64,000 bases of DNA. Source: Paragorgia papillata. Lineage: Eukaryota > Cnidaria > Anthozoa > Scleralcyonacea > Coralliidae. Position numbers and translations under genes: made by a program. Positions within the stretch are counted from its first letter, which is position 1, and the number at the start of each line of letters is the position of its first letter. Location: assembly GCA_035771165.1 (NCBI GenBank), contig JAWNZC010000106.1:62001-126000 (forward strand). The letters are read 5' to 3'. This document shows, one piece after another, positions 1-10,630 of this stretch. Under the pieces are notes generated by a model. It made no database searches and had not been told where the DNA came from. It saw only the letters and a program-made list of their open reading frames with translations.

Positions 1-1569
1 TAGAATTCTAGCTGGTGGGCCCTAAAAATTTGAAGAAAGATGGGCCCCGATGATGTGTAAAACAGCCCTGGAGTAAAGCGTTCGGTCGTGTGTGAAAGCG
101 CGTTTGCGCGTAAACGTGTATAGTTGTGAAATTTAAAACTGCTGTGTGCTCAGTGCTGGAGGCCCTACAGGTTGCCAATTATATTTCACTGACGAGTAAC
201 GATGCTAAGTCATGGCTCCAATTATTGGCCAGCTAGGTACCCGTCAAGCATATACTTCCGGTCTGAGTAACAGAGTTCACATTATTTCATTGCGCATTTG
301 CGCGTATTGAAGCCATAAATATGCCGTAGTCATTGACTGTAAATGGCTGACAAAAGAGCGCATAGTACGCGTGATTCTTGGAATGTTCTTCCCAAGAAAA
401 AACATAAAAGTGGGTATCAAAAGCGACGAGAACAAGAAACAAAGCTCTTATTTGAAAGCTCGAAGAATGTGAAACCGCTAACGTCCTTCTTCAAAGCCAA
501 TGGAACAACAGTCTCAACAGGTAATTTATAATAAATTGTGCCCATGGCTAAAGGCTTACCTTACAACAGCTCGGCAACGTATTTATTTGTATCTTTATTA
601 CTACATATTGGTTAAAGACTTAAAGTATGTTTAGTGATATACTGATATAGTTATTAAATTGATTTTTCAATTTGGGTAATCTAATGTTGAAGCGCTTGAG
701 TTAAGCTTTGTTAGGCACTTAAGTTCGGCCGACAGCCACCTGCGCTCGCGCAAATAGAAAACTTCAAATTCTTAAATACATTACGGCGGTCTACACCAGC
801 TTTCTTTTGCACATTCACTCAAAAACTTGATAGGAACCGCAAATATATTATTGCTTCATTCGTTTTTAAATTTCTAAGTTTCTATATACCGCTATACGGT
901 TATTACGGTATATCATTTGTATGAAACCTGAGCGAAGTTGTGCCGCGGGCGCAACACTCTTCGGTAGTTTCCGCCCAAATGCCGGGTAGAATTTCAAATT
1001 TCAATCATCTGACATATGTGTGAATTTCATCTCGTGCGCTATTACACTATTACGTTATTGGAAGTTAAGAAAGAATGACAGATTATCGAAAATGACGAGT
1101 CTTGTTTACGTGCTCGTTGAAAATGCGCAATGACGAAATAAATAAGTCTGACCTAGTGACATTTTGTGTAGAAATCCCACCTCCGCTTGGCCCAGGTGAG
1201 AGCTAACAACAGCTAACACGTTAGGAATTCTGCCAACTTCAAATGATGAACTTGAGGAAATTGATGGCGATGCAGTATCAAAAGTCAACGAAGTGTTCTC
1301 TAGCTCAAATCAACCCGAACAAACTATTTCCACCATCAGAGTAAATATTAGAGTAAATATTAGAGACGCACATTACATTATGTAATCACACTAAATACAG
1401 TTTCTTCTAGGTTTTTAGCTTAATGAAGATAAAGTTTCTGCATTCTCATTTACAATTTATCCTTTTTTATTGGTAGCTGTTTCCACACCCCAATTTTGCA
1501 CACCCCCCCTAAAAGTGGGCCCCTAGCATATCATTTCCCGGGCCCTATTTGAGAGCCATGCCGCCCCTG
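1..1569 (+). mobile_element. hAT-like element remnant, internally deleted
   Basis: This stretch keeps a hAT-style first exon (343-520) and a second short exon, but no transposase core. Its right edge carries a GC-rich terminus ending GCCATGCCGCCCCTG at 1569. Read on the other strand this starts CAGGGGCGGC, the shape expected of a hAT terminal inverted repeat. The following 8 bases (1570-1577) would be the target duplication, but the left end lies outside the window, so it cannot be confirmed. GGGCCC-rich blocks occur at both edges (about 16-46 and 1515-1545). The element is inferred to be a deletion derivative. Confidence 0.45.
343..1383 (+). pseudogene. hAT/ZMYM1-like transposase N-terminus (two exons, core missing)
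   Basis: Exon 1 runs from the ATG at 343 to 520 and ends at a GTAATT donor. It encodes a basic start with KKKHKSGYQKRREQE and PLTSFFK, which I recognise as the usual N-terminus of hAT-family (ZMYM1-like) transposases. Exon 2 probably begins at 1213 after CAACAG. Its phase joins exon 1 correctly and it reads an acidic stretch (DELEEIDGDAV) to a stop at 1381-1383. The BED/TTF finger and RNase H-like core that should follow are absent, so this is a remnant. A 12-bp unit (AGAGTAAATATT) is duplicated near the exon end, about 1338-1363. Confidence 0.45.
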
Positions 1570-2085
1570 CACTACACCGACTACAGTTGTTAAATACCAG
1601 TTTTAACTATATAATTTATATATTTAATATATATAACTATATATTTTAATATATATTCTATTGTATTCTCATTCAGGTGATTGAGTCATTTAGACTTGGC
1701 CTAAATTGTACATGGTGTAATCAGGTTTGCTGTCTTTACTGACCCTAGTCACCAACTTCGTAGACTAGCCCCTGAGTCACCAACCAGGACCAACAAATCA
1801 GTTGTTTTTCTTGAAAACATGAAATTTCAAAAAAAGCGAGGGGAGGATACAGCCCTTCTCTGAATGCCCCCTCAACCCTAGAGCATAATTTCTATGATGG
1901 ATCTCTTTTTATTATGCTCATCTTTTGTCAAACTGTCATGATGCTTACAGCACTTGTATGTTCTGACTTTTTGATATGATATGCACAGATATAATACCAG
2001 GGGCAGGTCCAGAGAGGGGCCAAAGGAGCCATACTCCTCCCCCCCCCCAAAAAAAAAAACCCAAAAAAAACCCAAAAAGCCCCCA

Positions 2086-2117
<32 letters not shown>

Positions 2118-2520
2118 AAAATAAATAAACAAACCCAAAAAACCTGAAAAATAGTGGGTCAAAAACTGCTTTTCAGGAGGAGCTAGTAAGTAGCTTTCAC
2201 CTAGTTTTGGCCCCTCCCAAGCGTTGAGTCTGGATCCACCCCTGTATAAAACTCCATAATAAGTAAAAAATAAAATTGAGCCTTCCCTTTATTAGGGACC
2301 CTTACCTTCCAAGTAAAAACATGTGTTTTCTGTCTACAATAACTCCATATTACAAACAGTTATAGTTGGTTTTATATTTTTTTTTTGAAAACTTAAATAA
2401 GCACCTCTATTAAGGTATGGAAACTTAATTTATAATAATACACATTAAAAGAAATAACGCCTTTCATTGCATCAGTGGTATAAATATACAAAATCCACCT
2501 GATGCACATAATGGGCCAAG
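1570..2520. other. Non-coding spacer with low-complexity tracts
   Basis: I see no supportable gene here. 1605-1665 is an AT-rich near-palindromic run. 2038-2133 is a homopolymer-like C then A tract with ACAAA units, which makes spurious open frames on the minus strand. Confidence 0.6.
2038..2133. repeat. Poly-C/poly-A low-complexity tract
   Basis: A run of C is followed by long A runs interrupted by C groups, then repeated ACAAA units. It is simple sequence and could be the tail of an old retroposed copy. Confidence 0.8.
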
Positions 2521-2815
2521 ATGGCGTCAAGTCGTGTTTTGCTTGTTCTGTGTCTCTGGATGAATTTGGTCTATTTAATACAAAATAATCCTATAAATAA
2601 TGTGAGAAAGATTTTTTAGTGATAAAAGAGTCCTATACTATAAAGTCAAGAGCTCCTTATCAAACATCAACCCAGATAGAAATGGATTGTATTGGTGCTA
2701 TTGTCGAGATCGTACGTTGAGGAGCCATTTTGGACTCAAAGTTATGAATATCTGCAGTCTTACGTTAGAGAAAAACTCGAATTCTACTCTATGTATTACT
2801 CTTATTATTATTGCA

Positions 2816-2839
2816 GGAGATGTGGCCGTTAATCCAGTA
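2816..2839 (+). other. Degenerate 2A-like ribosome-skipping motif
   Basis: The frame running through about 2660-2842 reads a hydrophobic run (CITLIIIA) then GDVAVNPV and a stop codon (2840-2842). The consensus of 2A peptides is D-x-E-x-N-P-G-P, and AP-endonuclease non-LTR elements of several animals are known to carry such motifs upstream of the endonuclease. Here the GDV and NP survive, while the E is A and the final G-P is lost. I infer a decayed 2A-like site. Confidence 0.55.
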
Positions 2840-2842
2840 TAA

Positions 2843-3471
2843 TCCGCTCGAAGTATAGTAAACAAGATTGACCAACTGCGTGTGGAAATTGCTAGTGGGC
2901 AACTTGATATTGTTGTTCTAACTGAAACTCATCTCGATGACAGTATAGTTGATTCAGAAATTTTCCCATCAAATTTCACAGTATTTAGACGCTACCGTCT
3001 GTTAGCGAAATGGAGTTACTGTTTGTGGACATTGTGTTGAATCATAATATGAAGATCACCATTGGTGTTTTTTACCGACCACCAAATAGAGATTTACAAC
3101 CCTTAGAAGATTTACAGAAAGTTCTTAATGAAATGCAGGCAACAGAACTAATATTGATTGGAGATTTCAATATAAGCGGGATTGACTGGAACACAATTAG
3201 ATCAGAACACGATTCTCCGCTAAACAGCCTATTAATCGACATTGTTCATGATCATTTTCTTACTCAGGTCGTGAGTCAACCAACAAGGGGCCAAAATATT
3301 CTAGATCTAATATTAACAACGTCATCTGATTACGTAGAAGACCTATCAGTACGAGAACCTTTTTCAGATCATAACTTAATTATTACTTTTAAAATAAATT
3401 GCAATCCGTACGAAGAGAGAAATCCCAAAAGCAACGTTATTCTTTCAAGAAGGCAGATTGGTGTAAATTAA
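2843..3471 (+). pseudogene. AP endonuclease domain of CR1-like element
   Basis: The domain begins with SIVNKIDQLRVEI and DIVVLTETHLDD (2855-2940), continues after a frameshift near 3000 with GVFYRPPNRD, and shows the catalytic-type motifs GDFNISGIDW (about 3160) and FSDHNLIITF near 3360. This is the exonuclease/endonuclease/phosphatase fold that nicks target DNA for target-primed reverse transcription. The open part starts at the ATG at 3010. The frame shifts again near 3400 where the linker to RT begins, so no continuous product is possible. Confidence 0.85.
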
Positions 3472-5490
3472 AACAACTTCTTCAGTATGCACCTTGGCAT
3501 TGTGTAATGACAGACGACGACATTAACAACAACTGGTCGGAGTGGAGAGATCTATTATTAGCTGTAGTGGATGACTGCATACCAAAGGTCAAGGCAAAGA
3601 AAAAGCAGGACACGCCATGGATCACAAAAGAATTAATTTCATTATGTCGGGGAAAAAATGTCGGGGAAAAAATGCCGCGTATAGAAAGGCGAATAGATCC
3701 GATAAGAATCGTGATTGGAAATATTATAAAAAATTGAATAACATGGTTGAAAAGAAGTGCAACTCGGCCCGTTGGGAGTATATTACTGACTTGACAGAAA
3801 AAATGAAACTAAACAATGCTAAACCATTCTGGAGATACGTCAATTCAAAACGCAAAGGAACTAACAATCTAGTCTATTTAAAAGTAGGAAACGAGGAGAT
3901 TACAAATGATTTAGACATTGTTGAAAATCTGAACACGTATTTTTCATCAGTGTTCACGGAAGAAGATTTCTAAAACTTTCCAACAATAAACCGCGTAGTG
4001 GATGACTAGTTAAACGATACAGTATGTACGCCAGAAGAAGTTGAAAGGCATTTAAAAAACTTAGACATTAACAAGTCCCCAGGGCCTGATAACATTCCTC
4101 CAGTCATTCTAAAGGAATGCGCTTCTTATTTGTCACTGTTATTAGCCAACTCCTTCTCCTCAGGTATATTACCATTAGATTGGAAAAAGGCAAATATAGC
4201 TCCTATCCACAAGAAAAACTCGAAATTTAAACGATAAAATTACAGACAAATTTCTCTTACATCAATTATATCCAAGGTAGGAGAAAAGATTGTCCGAGAA
4301 AGAATGGTTGACTTTTGGGTAAATCGGCAAATCTTCAACCAAAAACAATTTGCATATTTAAAAGGCAGATCTACTGTATCGCAATTACTATTGTGTTACA
4401 ACGATTGGGTAAAGTCAAGAAACAATGCCAAACCAACTGACGTTGTATTTCTAGACTTCTGTAAAGCATTTGACAGTGTTCCACACGAACGTCTACTTTA
4501 CAAATTAAAACAGTTTGGTGTTTGTGGAGCTTTATTACAATGGCTTCGAAGATTTCTCACCAATCGGCTGCAAAGAGTTGTAGTCCGAGGATCATATTCC
4601 AATTGGTCGCAAGTAAAATCTGGAGTACCTCAGGGAACAATCCTTGGACCAATCCTTTTTTTAATGTACATCAACGACTTGCCAAACGAAGTACAAAGTT
4701 CTATAAAGCTTTTTGCGGATGATACCAAAGCATACCGAGAAATAAATGATGCTGAAAACGATAAATTATCACTTCAATCTGACTTGGATCGCATGAGTAA
4801 CTGGGCCAATACCTGGCAACTACGTTTCAACCCCGATAAGTGTGAAGTGATGCGGATTACACACCTACGAGACTCCTCGGAACCTGTGCACCATTTTTTT
4901 CGGAAAAACATTCAAAGTGGTCAATCAATTCAAAGATCTCGGTATAATTATGACAAAAATTTGGCATGGAGTAAACAAGTCAACACTGCTGTTAATAAAG
5001 CCAATCGCTTATTGGGCTTGGTTAAAAGAACTGTTGGCTCATCAAACAACGAAATTTTCACCATGTTATATAAAGCGTTGGTAAGACCAACATTAGAATA
5101 CGCAGCTCCATTATGTTCACCTTACCTGGTCAAAGACGTACAAGCCTTAGAGAGTATCCAAAGAAGAGCATCAAGAATAGTACTGAAACAGAAACGAGGA
5201 GAAATGCCGTACGAAGAGCGCTGTAATTTACTAAAATGGAATACACTGGAAAAAAGAAGAGAGTATTTCTCCTTGGTTGAATGCTATAAGACTGTGTTTG
5301 GTCTTAATGGAATTGTTTTCGATGATGTGTTAGAATATAGACACATAACTAAGACAAGGTCTAACCATAATTATACATTGTACACTAAATTACCTAGATT
5401 GAATTGTTACAAACATTCCTTTTTTGTTAGGATAATTAATCTTTGGAATAGTTTGCCTACAATCAATTTCAAAAGTAGTTGGGACACTTG
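3400..5490 (+). pseudogene. Reverse transcriptase of CR1-like element
   Basis: The linker occupies 3400-3973 in two frames and is followed by RT proper. Visible motifs are NKSPGPDNIPP (about 4070), NYRQISLTSIISK with an in-frame TAA at 4235-4237, FLDFCKAFDSVPHERLLYKL (motif A, about 4450), GVPQGTILGPILF (about 4625) and the catalytic FADDTKAY (about 4712). The thumb region continues to LWNSLPT at 5459, where a transposon insertion replaces the true C-terminus with foreign residues up to a stop at 5489. The end of the original frame is found again at 7266-7335. About 395 residues are still open from 4304. Confidence 0.9.
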
Positions 5491-5641
5491 AGCTTTTCTA
5501 AATATACTCGTTCAACATCGTCTATTTTGCGATATGTACACAATCCCTCCCTCCCCCTCCCTTTACAATGTTGTCTAATGAAACAAATTAACAATTCCAG
5601 CAAAATTCACGCAAATGTCCCAAGACTTTTGAAAATGATTG
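5460..5641. repeat. Left copy of inverted-repeat (MITE-like) element, 182 bp
   Basis: The copy begins CAATCAATTTCAAAAGTAGT and ends GACTTTTGAAAATGATTG. It matches 7023-7263 almost base for base but lacks about 60 bases just before its right end. Confidence 0.8.
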
Positions 5642-5995
5642 TCTGAGAAAACATTTTTCGTTAATAGAACATTTGCTGTTATGTAGTTGGGTTTTTTACA
5701 ATAATAACAATAATTGAGTGAAATGTTGACATTTTGTTGGTAACAGAATTGTTATAGGGAGTTTAAAGGCATTTAGTTGTGTTACATTGCTCCAAAAAAA
5801 GTTATTTTATTGATTAAGACGTGTTTGCACGAATTATTGAAAACATACTACAATGAAAGTGATCGCCTCATGACAATGCAATTGGAAAAGCTTGATTTAT
5901 CTAAAAAATAATTTAAATTTATTCACAATCAATCGATTACGCATTTCTTTAAGTATGTGGAGAGTTTAACTTATGCAATATTCCCTTCACTTAAA

Positions 5996-6063
5996 CGGCT
6001 TCGCGTTAAAGGGGAATTGAAACGGCTTCGCGTTAAAGGGGAATTGAAACGTCTTTGTGTTAA
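5996..6063 (+). repeat. 27-bp tandem repeat
   Basis: Two perfect 27-bp units (5996-6022 and 6023-6049, starting CGGCTTCGCGTTAAAGGGG) are followed by a partial diverged third (CGTCTTTGTGTTAA). They lie in the middle of the composite insertion. Confidence 0.85.
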
Positions 6064-7022
6064 CCCGACGTGCGCAGCCTTTCATGTGTTCTGCGCATGT
6101 AAGCGAAAACGCTTTTTGGATAGCGAATATTTTAATAATTTCACAAATGCCATAGAATATGTGCGTTACTCAATTTCACTACGGAAAGCAATATTGTAAA
6201 AGTGAACTTCGATCAAAAAGCACGGAATTTCAGACATTCAATAACACCTAATACAAAGAATTAAATTGCGTAATATATTGAAAATTGTTTTAGGTTTCAT
6301 TAGTATACATATCATGCACGAAAGTAGCAGTATACAGAGCGATAACACGTGGAAATAATGGGCTAATTTATTAACAAATGTAACTTGATATTCGGTTGTT
6401 ATTACTAATGCCAGCACTGTGCTCGCACGGTACTCACCACGATACTCACTGATTACCATGGGAATTATTTCGGTAAATCTGTGTTGTTTCACGAAAACTG
6501 GTCACTTTGGCTGTTTGCTAGTGTTACCAGCATTGTGTTGGTTTCTATGAAATGTATTAACTAGTGTTTCATTCACAAAATAGACTTTAAGCGGCGACGA
6601 TGCTCACTTCCGTAGCATAAAAGGAGACATAACATCAAGTTATTTATAGTATATAGCGAGCATCGTTGTAAAAAACTTATTTTAAAAGCGTCAATTGTAA
6701 AAATGCATTATTATCTTATTCAAACATAACATACTACAAGGAGGGTCTATATAAGATATCATTTTAAATAACAGTCTTCGCTCTATTGCATATTTTTCTG
6801 GTGAGTACCGTTGTGAGTATCCTTGCGAGAAGCGTCGGGATATCAGCAGCACCACAGGGGGGCTAACTGAATTCTGAAATGTCATATTCCCCAGCTAAAT
6901 GTTAGTGATTAAGAGGTTGTAATTGTGCTATAACATTGTTTTAGCTTTCTGCCTATAATGTATAGTGTTTAGTTCACTGAAACAGCATGTTTTTTGACAA
7001 TATAGTTAAATAGCGCTTCGGA

Positions 7023-7263
7023 CAATCAATTTCAAAAGTAGTTGGGACACTTGAGCTTTTCTAAATATACTCGTTCAACATCGTCTATTTGCGATATGTA
7101 CACAATCCCTCCCTCCCCCTCCCTTTACAATGTTGTCTAATGAAACAAATTAACAATTCCAGCAAAATTCATCGTAAACATGGTATACAACATTGAACAG
7201 GGGGCCGGGGAGTTGGAAAACCGAAAAAGGACGCAAATGTCCCAAGACTTTTGAAAATGATTG
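7023..7263. repeat. Right copy of inverted-repeat (MITE-like) element, 241 bp
   Basis: This is the longer form of the element at 5460-5641, with an extra internal segment around 7150-7210 (includes GGGGGCCGGGGAGTTGG). Its right terminus is next to TA, while its left terminus is next to GA. Confidence 0.8.
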
Positions 7264-7573
7264 TAGTAGAGTTGTAGAAGTAAATAATTTTAAACAGTTT
7301 AAAAACCAACTTAAATCACATATGAACATGTATTAGTTATTAGTTTTAGTGTTTTTTATTATCTTTTATTTATTTATTTTTTTAAATATTTTTAATATCT
7401 AAGTAGAATAGTATCTAATTTAAATAACTTAAATTTTAATATTTAAGAATTCGGTGTAATTAGTATTAAGGATTGTAATTTTATTAATTTAGGGGATCTT
7501 TACATAGGGTTAACCTCTAGATTCTCCTGCAAGGACCTCTTGGGTACCTTCAATAAATTGATTGATTGATTGA
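7264..7573 (+). other. 3' end of the CR1-like element
   Basis: The RT frame resumes as VVEVNNFKQFKNQLKSHMN and stops near 7335. An AT-rich 3' untranslated part follows, then CAATAAATTGATTGATTGATTGAT (7551-7574). Short tandem units at the 3' end are normal for CR1/L2-type elements. Confidence 0.75.
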
Positions 7574-9372
7574 TAATGGCCCATATGCATGTTCATACTG
7601 TAAATAATAGTTAAATTTGAAAGTATTCTTCTAGTAAAGGTGGTTCTAGCTCCATGAAGGTACTTGTTACGAACCATACAAACATGTCATGGCATTCCGA
7701 AGTAATGCACAAGTTTTTTACATTGTTCCAACTTCTGATCATCCAATTCTTTGATTCTTTTTAAAGTCAAGAAATGCAAAATATCCAACAATTTCTCCAA
7801 ACACCCATTCTACAGATACTCTAACTTTGCTCATGGCAGAATTAAAAGCTTTCTCATTCTCAGAAAGATTGTTGTGCTTGTATGGTGCCTGCAAGTGTTC
7901 TCTTTGAGGGTATGCTGGGTCCCCATTAATACAAGGAGGTTGACCATCTGGAGTATTGCTGTGGATCTGTAACTGTTCAAGTAATCCTGACTGTTGAAGA
8001 ATACCAGCATCATGACTTCTCCCCTCTGTAAAATATGGAAAATACATGGTGCATAAATGAAATCAAAGCAACAGCTAAATTATTTTAAGTCTGTTTATAG
8101 TAGCCCAATGTACAAAAAAAAAACAACATAATGACCCCACTCATTTACCTAATTAAAATTGATCCTCAATTTTTGTAGAATTTTTAAGTTTAAAAAAACA
8201 AAAACATTTGTTTTATGGCTAATTTCCCCAACTCAATCACACAGAGGTTAGCCAGCAGTTTTCTCTACTCCTGCCTTTCCTGTGCATCCTTCCTTTTAAA
8301 CCTACAAACTAATAACCTATCATGAATAATCATCAGGTCCTTTAATTCCACCACCTGACTTCATCTCCTGCTTGGCCTTCTTCTCCCTCTCACTGTCTCA
8401 TATCTTCGCCTCTTTCCCTCATAGAAAAATAAGTTTAATACAACATTTATTAAAATACAAAATTAAAAAATGTTGGGTATATATATATATATATATCATT
8501 ACTATATCAAGACAAGATAAAATCATTTATGCAAATACTGTAGCTAAATGCAGCATGGACTTACCTACTGGTCCATAAAGGTTTGCTATCATGCCATTGG
8601 CAGCTACAACAGACTGGTACTTCAATGCGTGTACACGTTTGTGACCATTGTACACCACTTTTTGATTTACTCCAGGTCGGCAAATTGGCCTCACCGTGCC
8701 ATCTACGGAGCCCCAACAGTTCTCAAGGGCTAAACTTTTAGCATGTACTGCCTCAGCATACTGCAGTAGTCTATTTGGTTGCAACCAACCTTGTTGAAAC
8801 GTCGTTAAAAGATGACCAAACGTTCCAGAAACATGGCCCATAACCTCTCTAACAATGAGACAAATTTCAGGTTTAGATCTGCCAAATCTTGGGATCAGAT
8901 CGCTATACCGGCAGGGGTATGCAAACCTGCGAAGAAGCATACATAATCCCTCGATTGTACTAGCTGTCGTTCCATTAGGGCATACAAACTTTGGGGGCAA
9001 ACGTAAGGCTTATGCCAGACGTGGGATGTCATCTTTGCTGAAGCGAAATTCACTTCGGCACTCATCTTCGAGCATCTTCTCTAGACCGAATCGATCATAA
9101 TCCCAGTACGGAAATACGGGAGCAGTTTCTTCGGCTTCTTTTACTATTAGCGGGAATACCGCTTCATCAATTACATCTATTGAGTAAAGCACAGAAGCTG
9201 CAGAAAGTATATCATCAGCCATCTTACTTCGTAACTCTGAAGTCGTTCTAAAATCTGAAATCAACATCTAAACACTGTCCAATCAAAGGACGAGTTCGAG
9301 TGTGACTTAGTCCTCTTCGCGGGGGAACTCGAACCAACTCGAACTCGCACTCGCACTGGATCTAAACCTCCC
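7574..9372 (-). mobile_element. PIF/Harbinger DNA transposon, one end lost
   Basis: This is the minus-strand nuclease gene plus one terminus. The terminus ends at 9372 next to TAA (9373-9375), the 3-bp target type of Harbinger elements, and has GAGTTCGAGTTGG-like subterminal repeats around 9285-9350. The other end seems to have been lost where the CR1-like 3' tail abuts at 7573. The Myb-like partner gene that usually accompanies the nuclease was not found. Confidence 0.65.
7640..9267 (-). pseudogene. PIF/Harbinger (HARBI1-like) DDE nuclease, two exons
   Basis: Exon 1 reads from the Met codon at 9267 down to 8565, broken only by one TAA at 9010-9012 between DIPRLA and ALRLPPKFVCPNG. A donor GTAAGT at 8564 and an acceptor TTTTACAG ending at 8026 join GPV to EGRSHDAGIL in phase. 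The three acidic catalytic positions of the DDE_Tnp_4 family appear present: GSVDGTVRP, GRSHDAGI and RVSVEWVFGE. The C-terminus is damaged by further stops from 7739 (KNQRIG, stop, SEVGTM, stop, then KTCALLRNAMTCLYGS). It is a rather young pseudogene of a cut-and-paste transposase. Confidence 0.85.
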
Positions 9373-9603
9373 TAATATACTTGAGTAACTTTCATAGCTG
9401 TAGTTGTTGCTCAAGCGTCTTTGTCGATCCAAGAATATATTATATCTGTTGGGGTTTTCCCTTATAACTTTGCAGTTTTCTTTCAGGCATAGAGTTTCTT
9501 GCAAATTCAGGATAAGCTGAGGTGGTGCAGTTGCAGTAAGAGCCAAAATAGGGCTTGAAGGAAAGAAGGCTTTAAGACAAGACAATCCTTTGAAATATTT
9601 CCC
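9373..9603 (-). pseudogene. RecQ-type helicase fragment (one exon)
   Basis: The exon begins after ATTTTAG (acceptor at 9604-9605) and reads GKYFKGLSCLKAFFP, PILALTATAPPQLI and NPNRYNIFLDRQRRLSNNY before being cut by the Harbinger terminus at 9372. ALTATAP is RecQ helicase motif III. Only about 75 residues remain and no other helicase motif was found nearby. It may be part of a dead transposon-borne or host helicase copy. Confidence 0.7.
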
Positions 9604-10259
9604 CTAAAATTTTAGAAAATATCAGTTAATACAAACAAAATAACATGGTAGTACTGATTACATAATAGCAAATTATAGCATACAGTAGTCCGGTAACAGT
9701 TTAATAAATCTTGACTTTAGCAGCTTGCAGTTGGATTATCATCTGTGATGGTGAATATCAGGGTCAAATTCATATACAATCATATTGCCTCATTCTTTAA
9801 AATTACAATTGCCTCATTCTTTAAAAAACCTCGCATAATTTGATAAAAACAAACACTTATAACGTTTGACATCTAAGCTTATATATTTTTTAAAAGGAGA
9901 TTTTAGAGCATCCTACAGTACTGTATGTGGTTTGTGTTTCTGCCTTTTTAAATGTGGTTTCAAAAGTGAATGGGTATGGTATATTATAAATTAATAACTG
10001 CTCCCAAACAACAGTACTATCCACAAAGGTATTGATCTTAATAGCCTTAAAATTAATATTATTAAAAGAACCATGGCATACATGCACTGAGCCTGCCTTT
10101 TTCCTCACAAAGCGGGAGAAAAATAGGGTCTGGGTGTTTAAAAGTCATGTGACCAGCCGATCCCAGGGCCATTTTTCGCCGACCTCCCACCGTGGAGGCA
10201 AAAATGCCCTGGGTACGAGTTTGCTGTGAAACGTTCCCGAGGGGTGAATTTGGTGAATA
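9604..10259. other. Non-coding spacer
   Basis: No gene is supported. 10120-10230 has a GC-richer repeat-like block with CCCAGGGCCATTTTT and an approximate inverse, AAAAATGCCCTGGG, which suggests a small inverted-repeat element. Confidence 0.5.
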
Positions 10260-10414
10260 GAAGTTATATATCATACACGAGGAGGAGTGTTTCATCAGGA
10301 TTTCCAAACACCGAGACTTTTGTTGAAAACCGAGGCGAAGCCGAGGTTTTTGAACAAATTTCGACGTGTTTGGAATCCTGATGAAACACTCTTCCGAGTG
10401 TATGATATAGCTTC
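10260..10414. repeat. Foldback MITE (about 50-bp arms)
   Basis: The left arm GAAGTTATATATCATACAC... to CCAAACAC pairs with the right arm GTGTTTGG... to GTATGATATAGCTTC with few mismatches. The centre is CGAGGCGAAGCCGAGG. Confidence 0.85.
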
Positions 10415-10630
10415 TCAAACAAATCAGTATTTTAAGAGAAAATCGAGGCGAAAGTTGGCTTAATTTATGTAATTTCTTCCTCCGATATCAAAACCTCCGT
10501 CTCGGTCCTGACTTCCTTTGTTTTCGGTTCATGAATTATTAATGAATTTGAGAAAAGTTAATCTTAGCTCTTGATTTTGGTGTGATTACTGGTTGTGCTT
10601 ATCATTTTGTGATTGTTACTTATTACTATC

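Larger units (their letters stand above)
5460..7263. mobile_element. TA-flanked composite insertion bounded by twin MITE-like copies
   Basis: An insertion of 1804 bp splits the RT gene. It is flanked by TA on both sides (5458-5459 and 7264-7265). It starts CAATCAATTTCAAAAGT and ends with the inverse, ACTTTTGAAAATGATTG, so it has inverted ends. Each end is itself a full small element (5460-5641 and 7023-7263), in the same orientation and nearly identical. The inner ends of the two copies are not flanked by TA. The middle (5642-7022) shows no recognised transposase, only short tandem repeats. A TA target duplication suggests Tc1/mariner-type mobilisation. Confidence 0.7.
2521..7573 (+). mobile_element. 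CR1-like non-LTR retrotransposon, interrupted copy
   Basis: The order is a short N-terminal leader with a degenerate 2A motif, AP endonuclease, reverse transcriptase, then a 3' tail of TTGA units at 7557-7573. The coding part is split at 5459/7264 by an 1804-bp insertion. Before it the frame reads LWNSLPT. After it the frame resumes VVEVNNFKQFKNQL and stops near 7335, the normal end of such RT proteins. The 5' boundary is uncertain: I place it at the ATG at 2521, which opens a hydrophobic 32-residue peptide (MASSRVLLVLCLW) whose link to the element is unproven. Frameshifts and stops make it inactive. Confidence 0.8.

Noticed and set aside
1878..2162. Phe/Gly-rich open frame on the minus strand
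   Set aside because: It is only the translation of the poly-C/poly-A tract.
8372..8578. Plus-strand frame in the Harbinger intron
   Set aside because: It lies in the intron between two in-phase exons and contains an AT microsatellite.
10371..10405. CTGATGA followed by a hairpin (ACACTCTTCCGAGTGT), as in a hammerhead
   Set aside because: The second core box GAAA is absent (ATGA instead) and the sequence is one arm of the foldback MITE.
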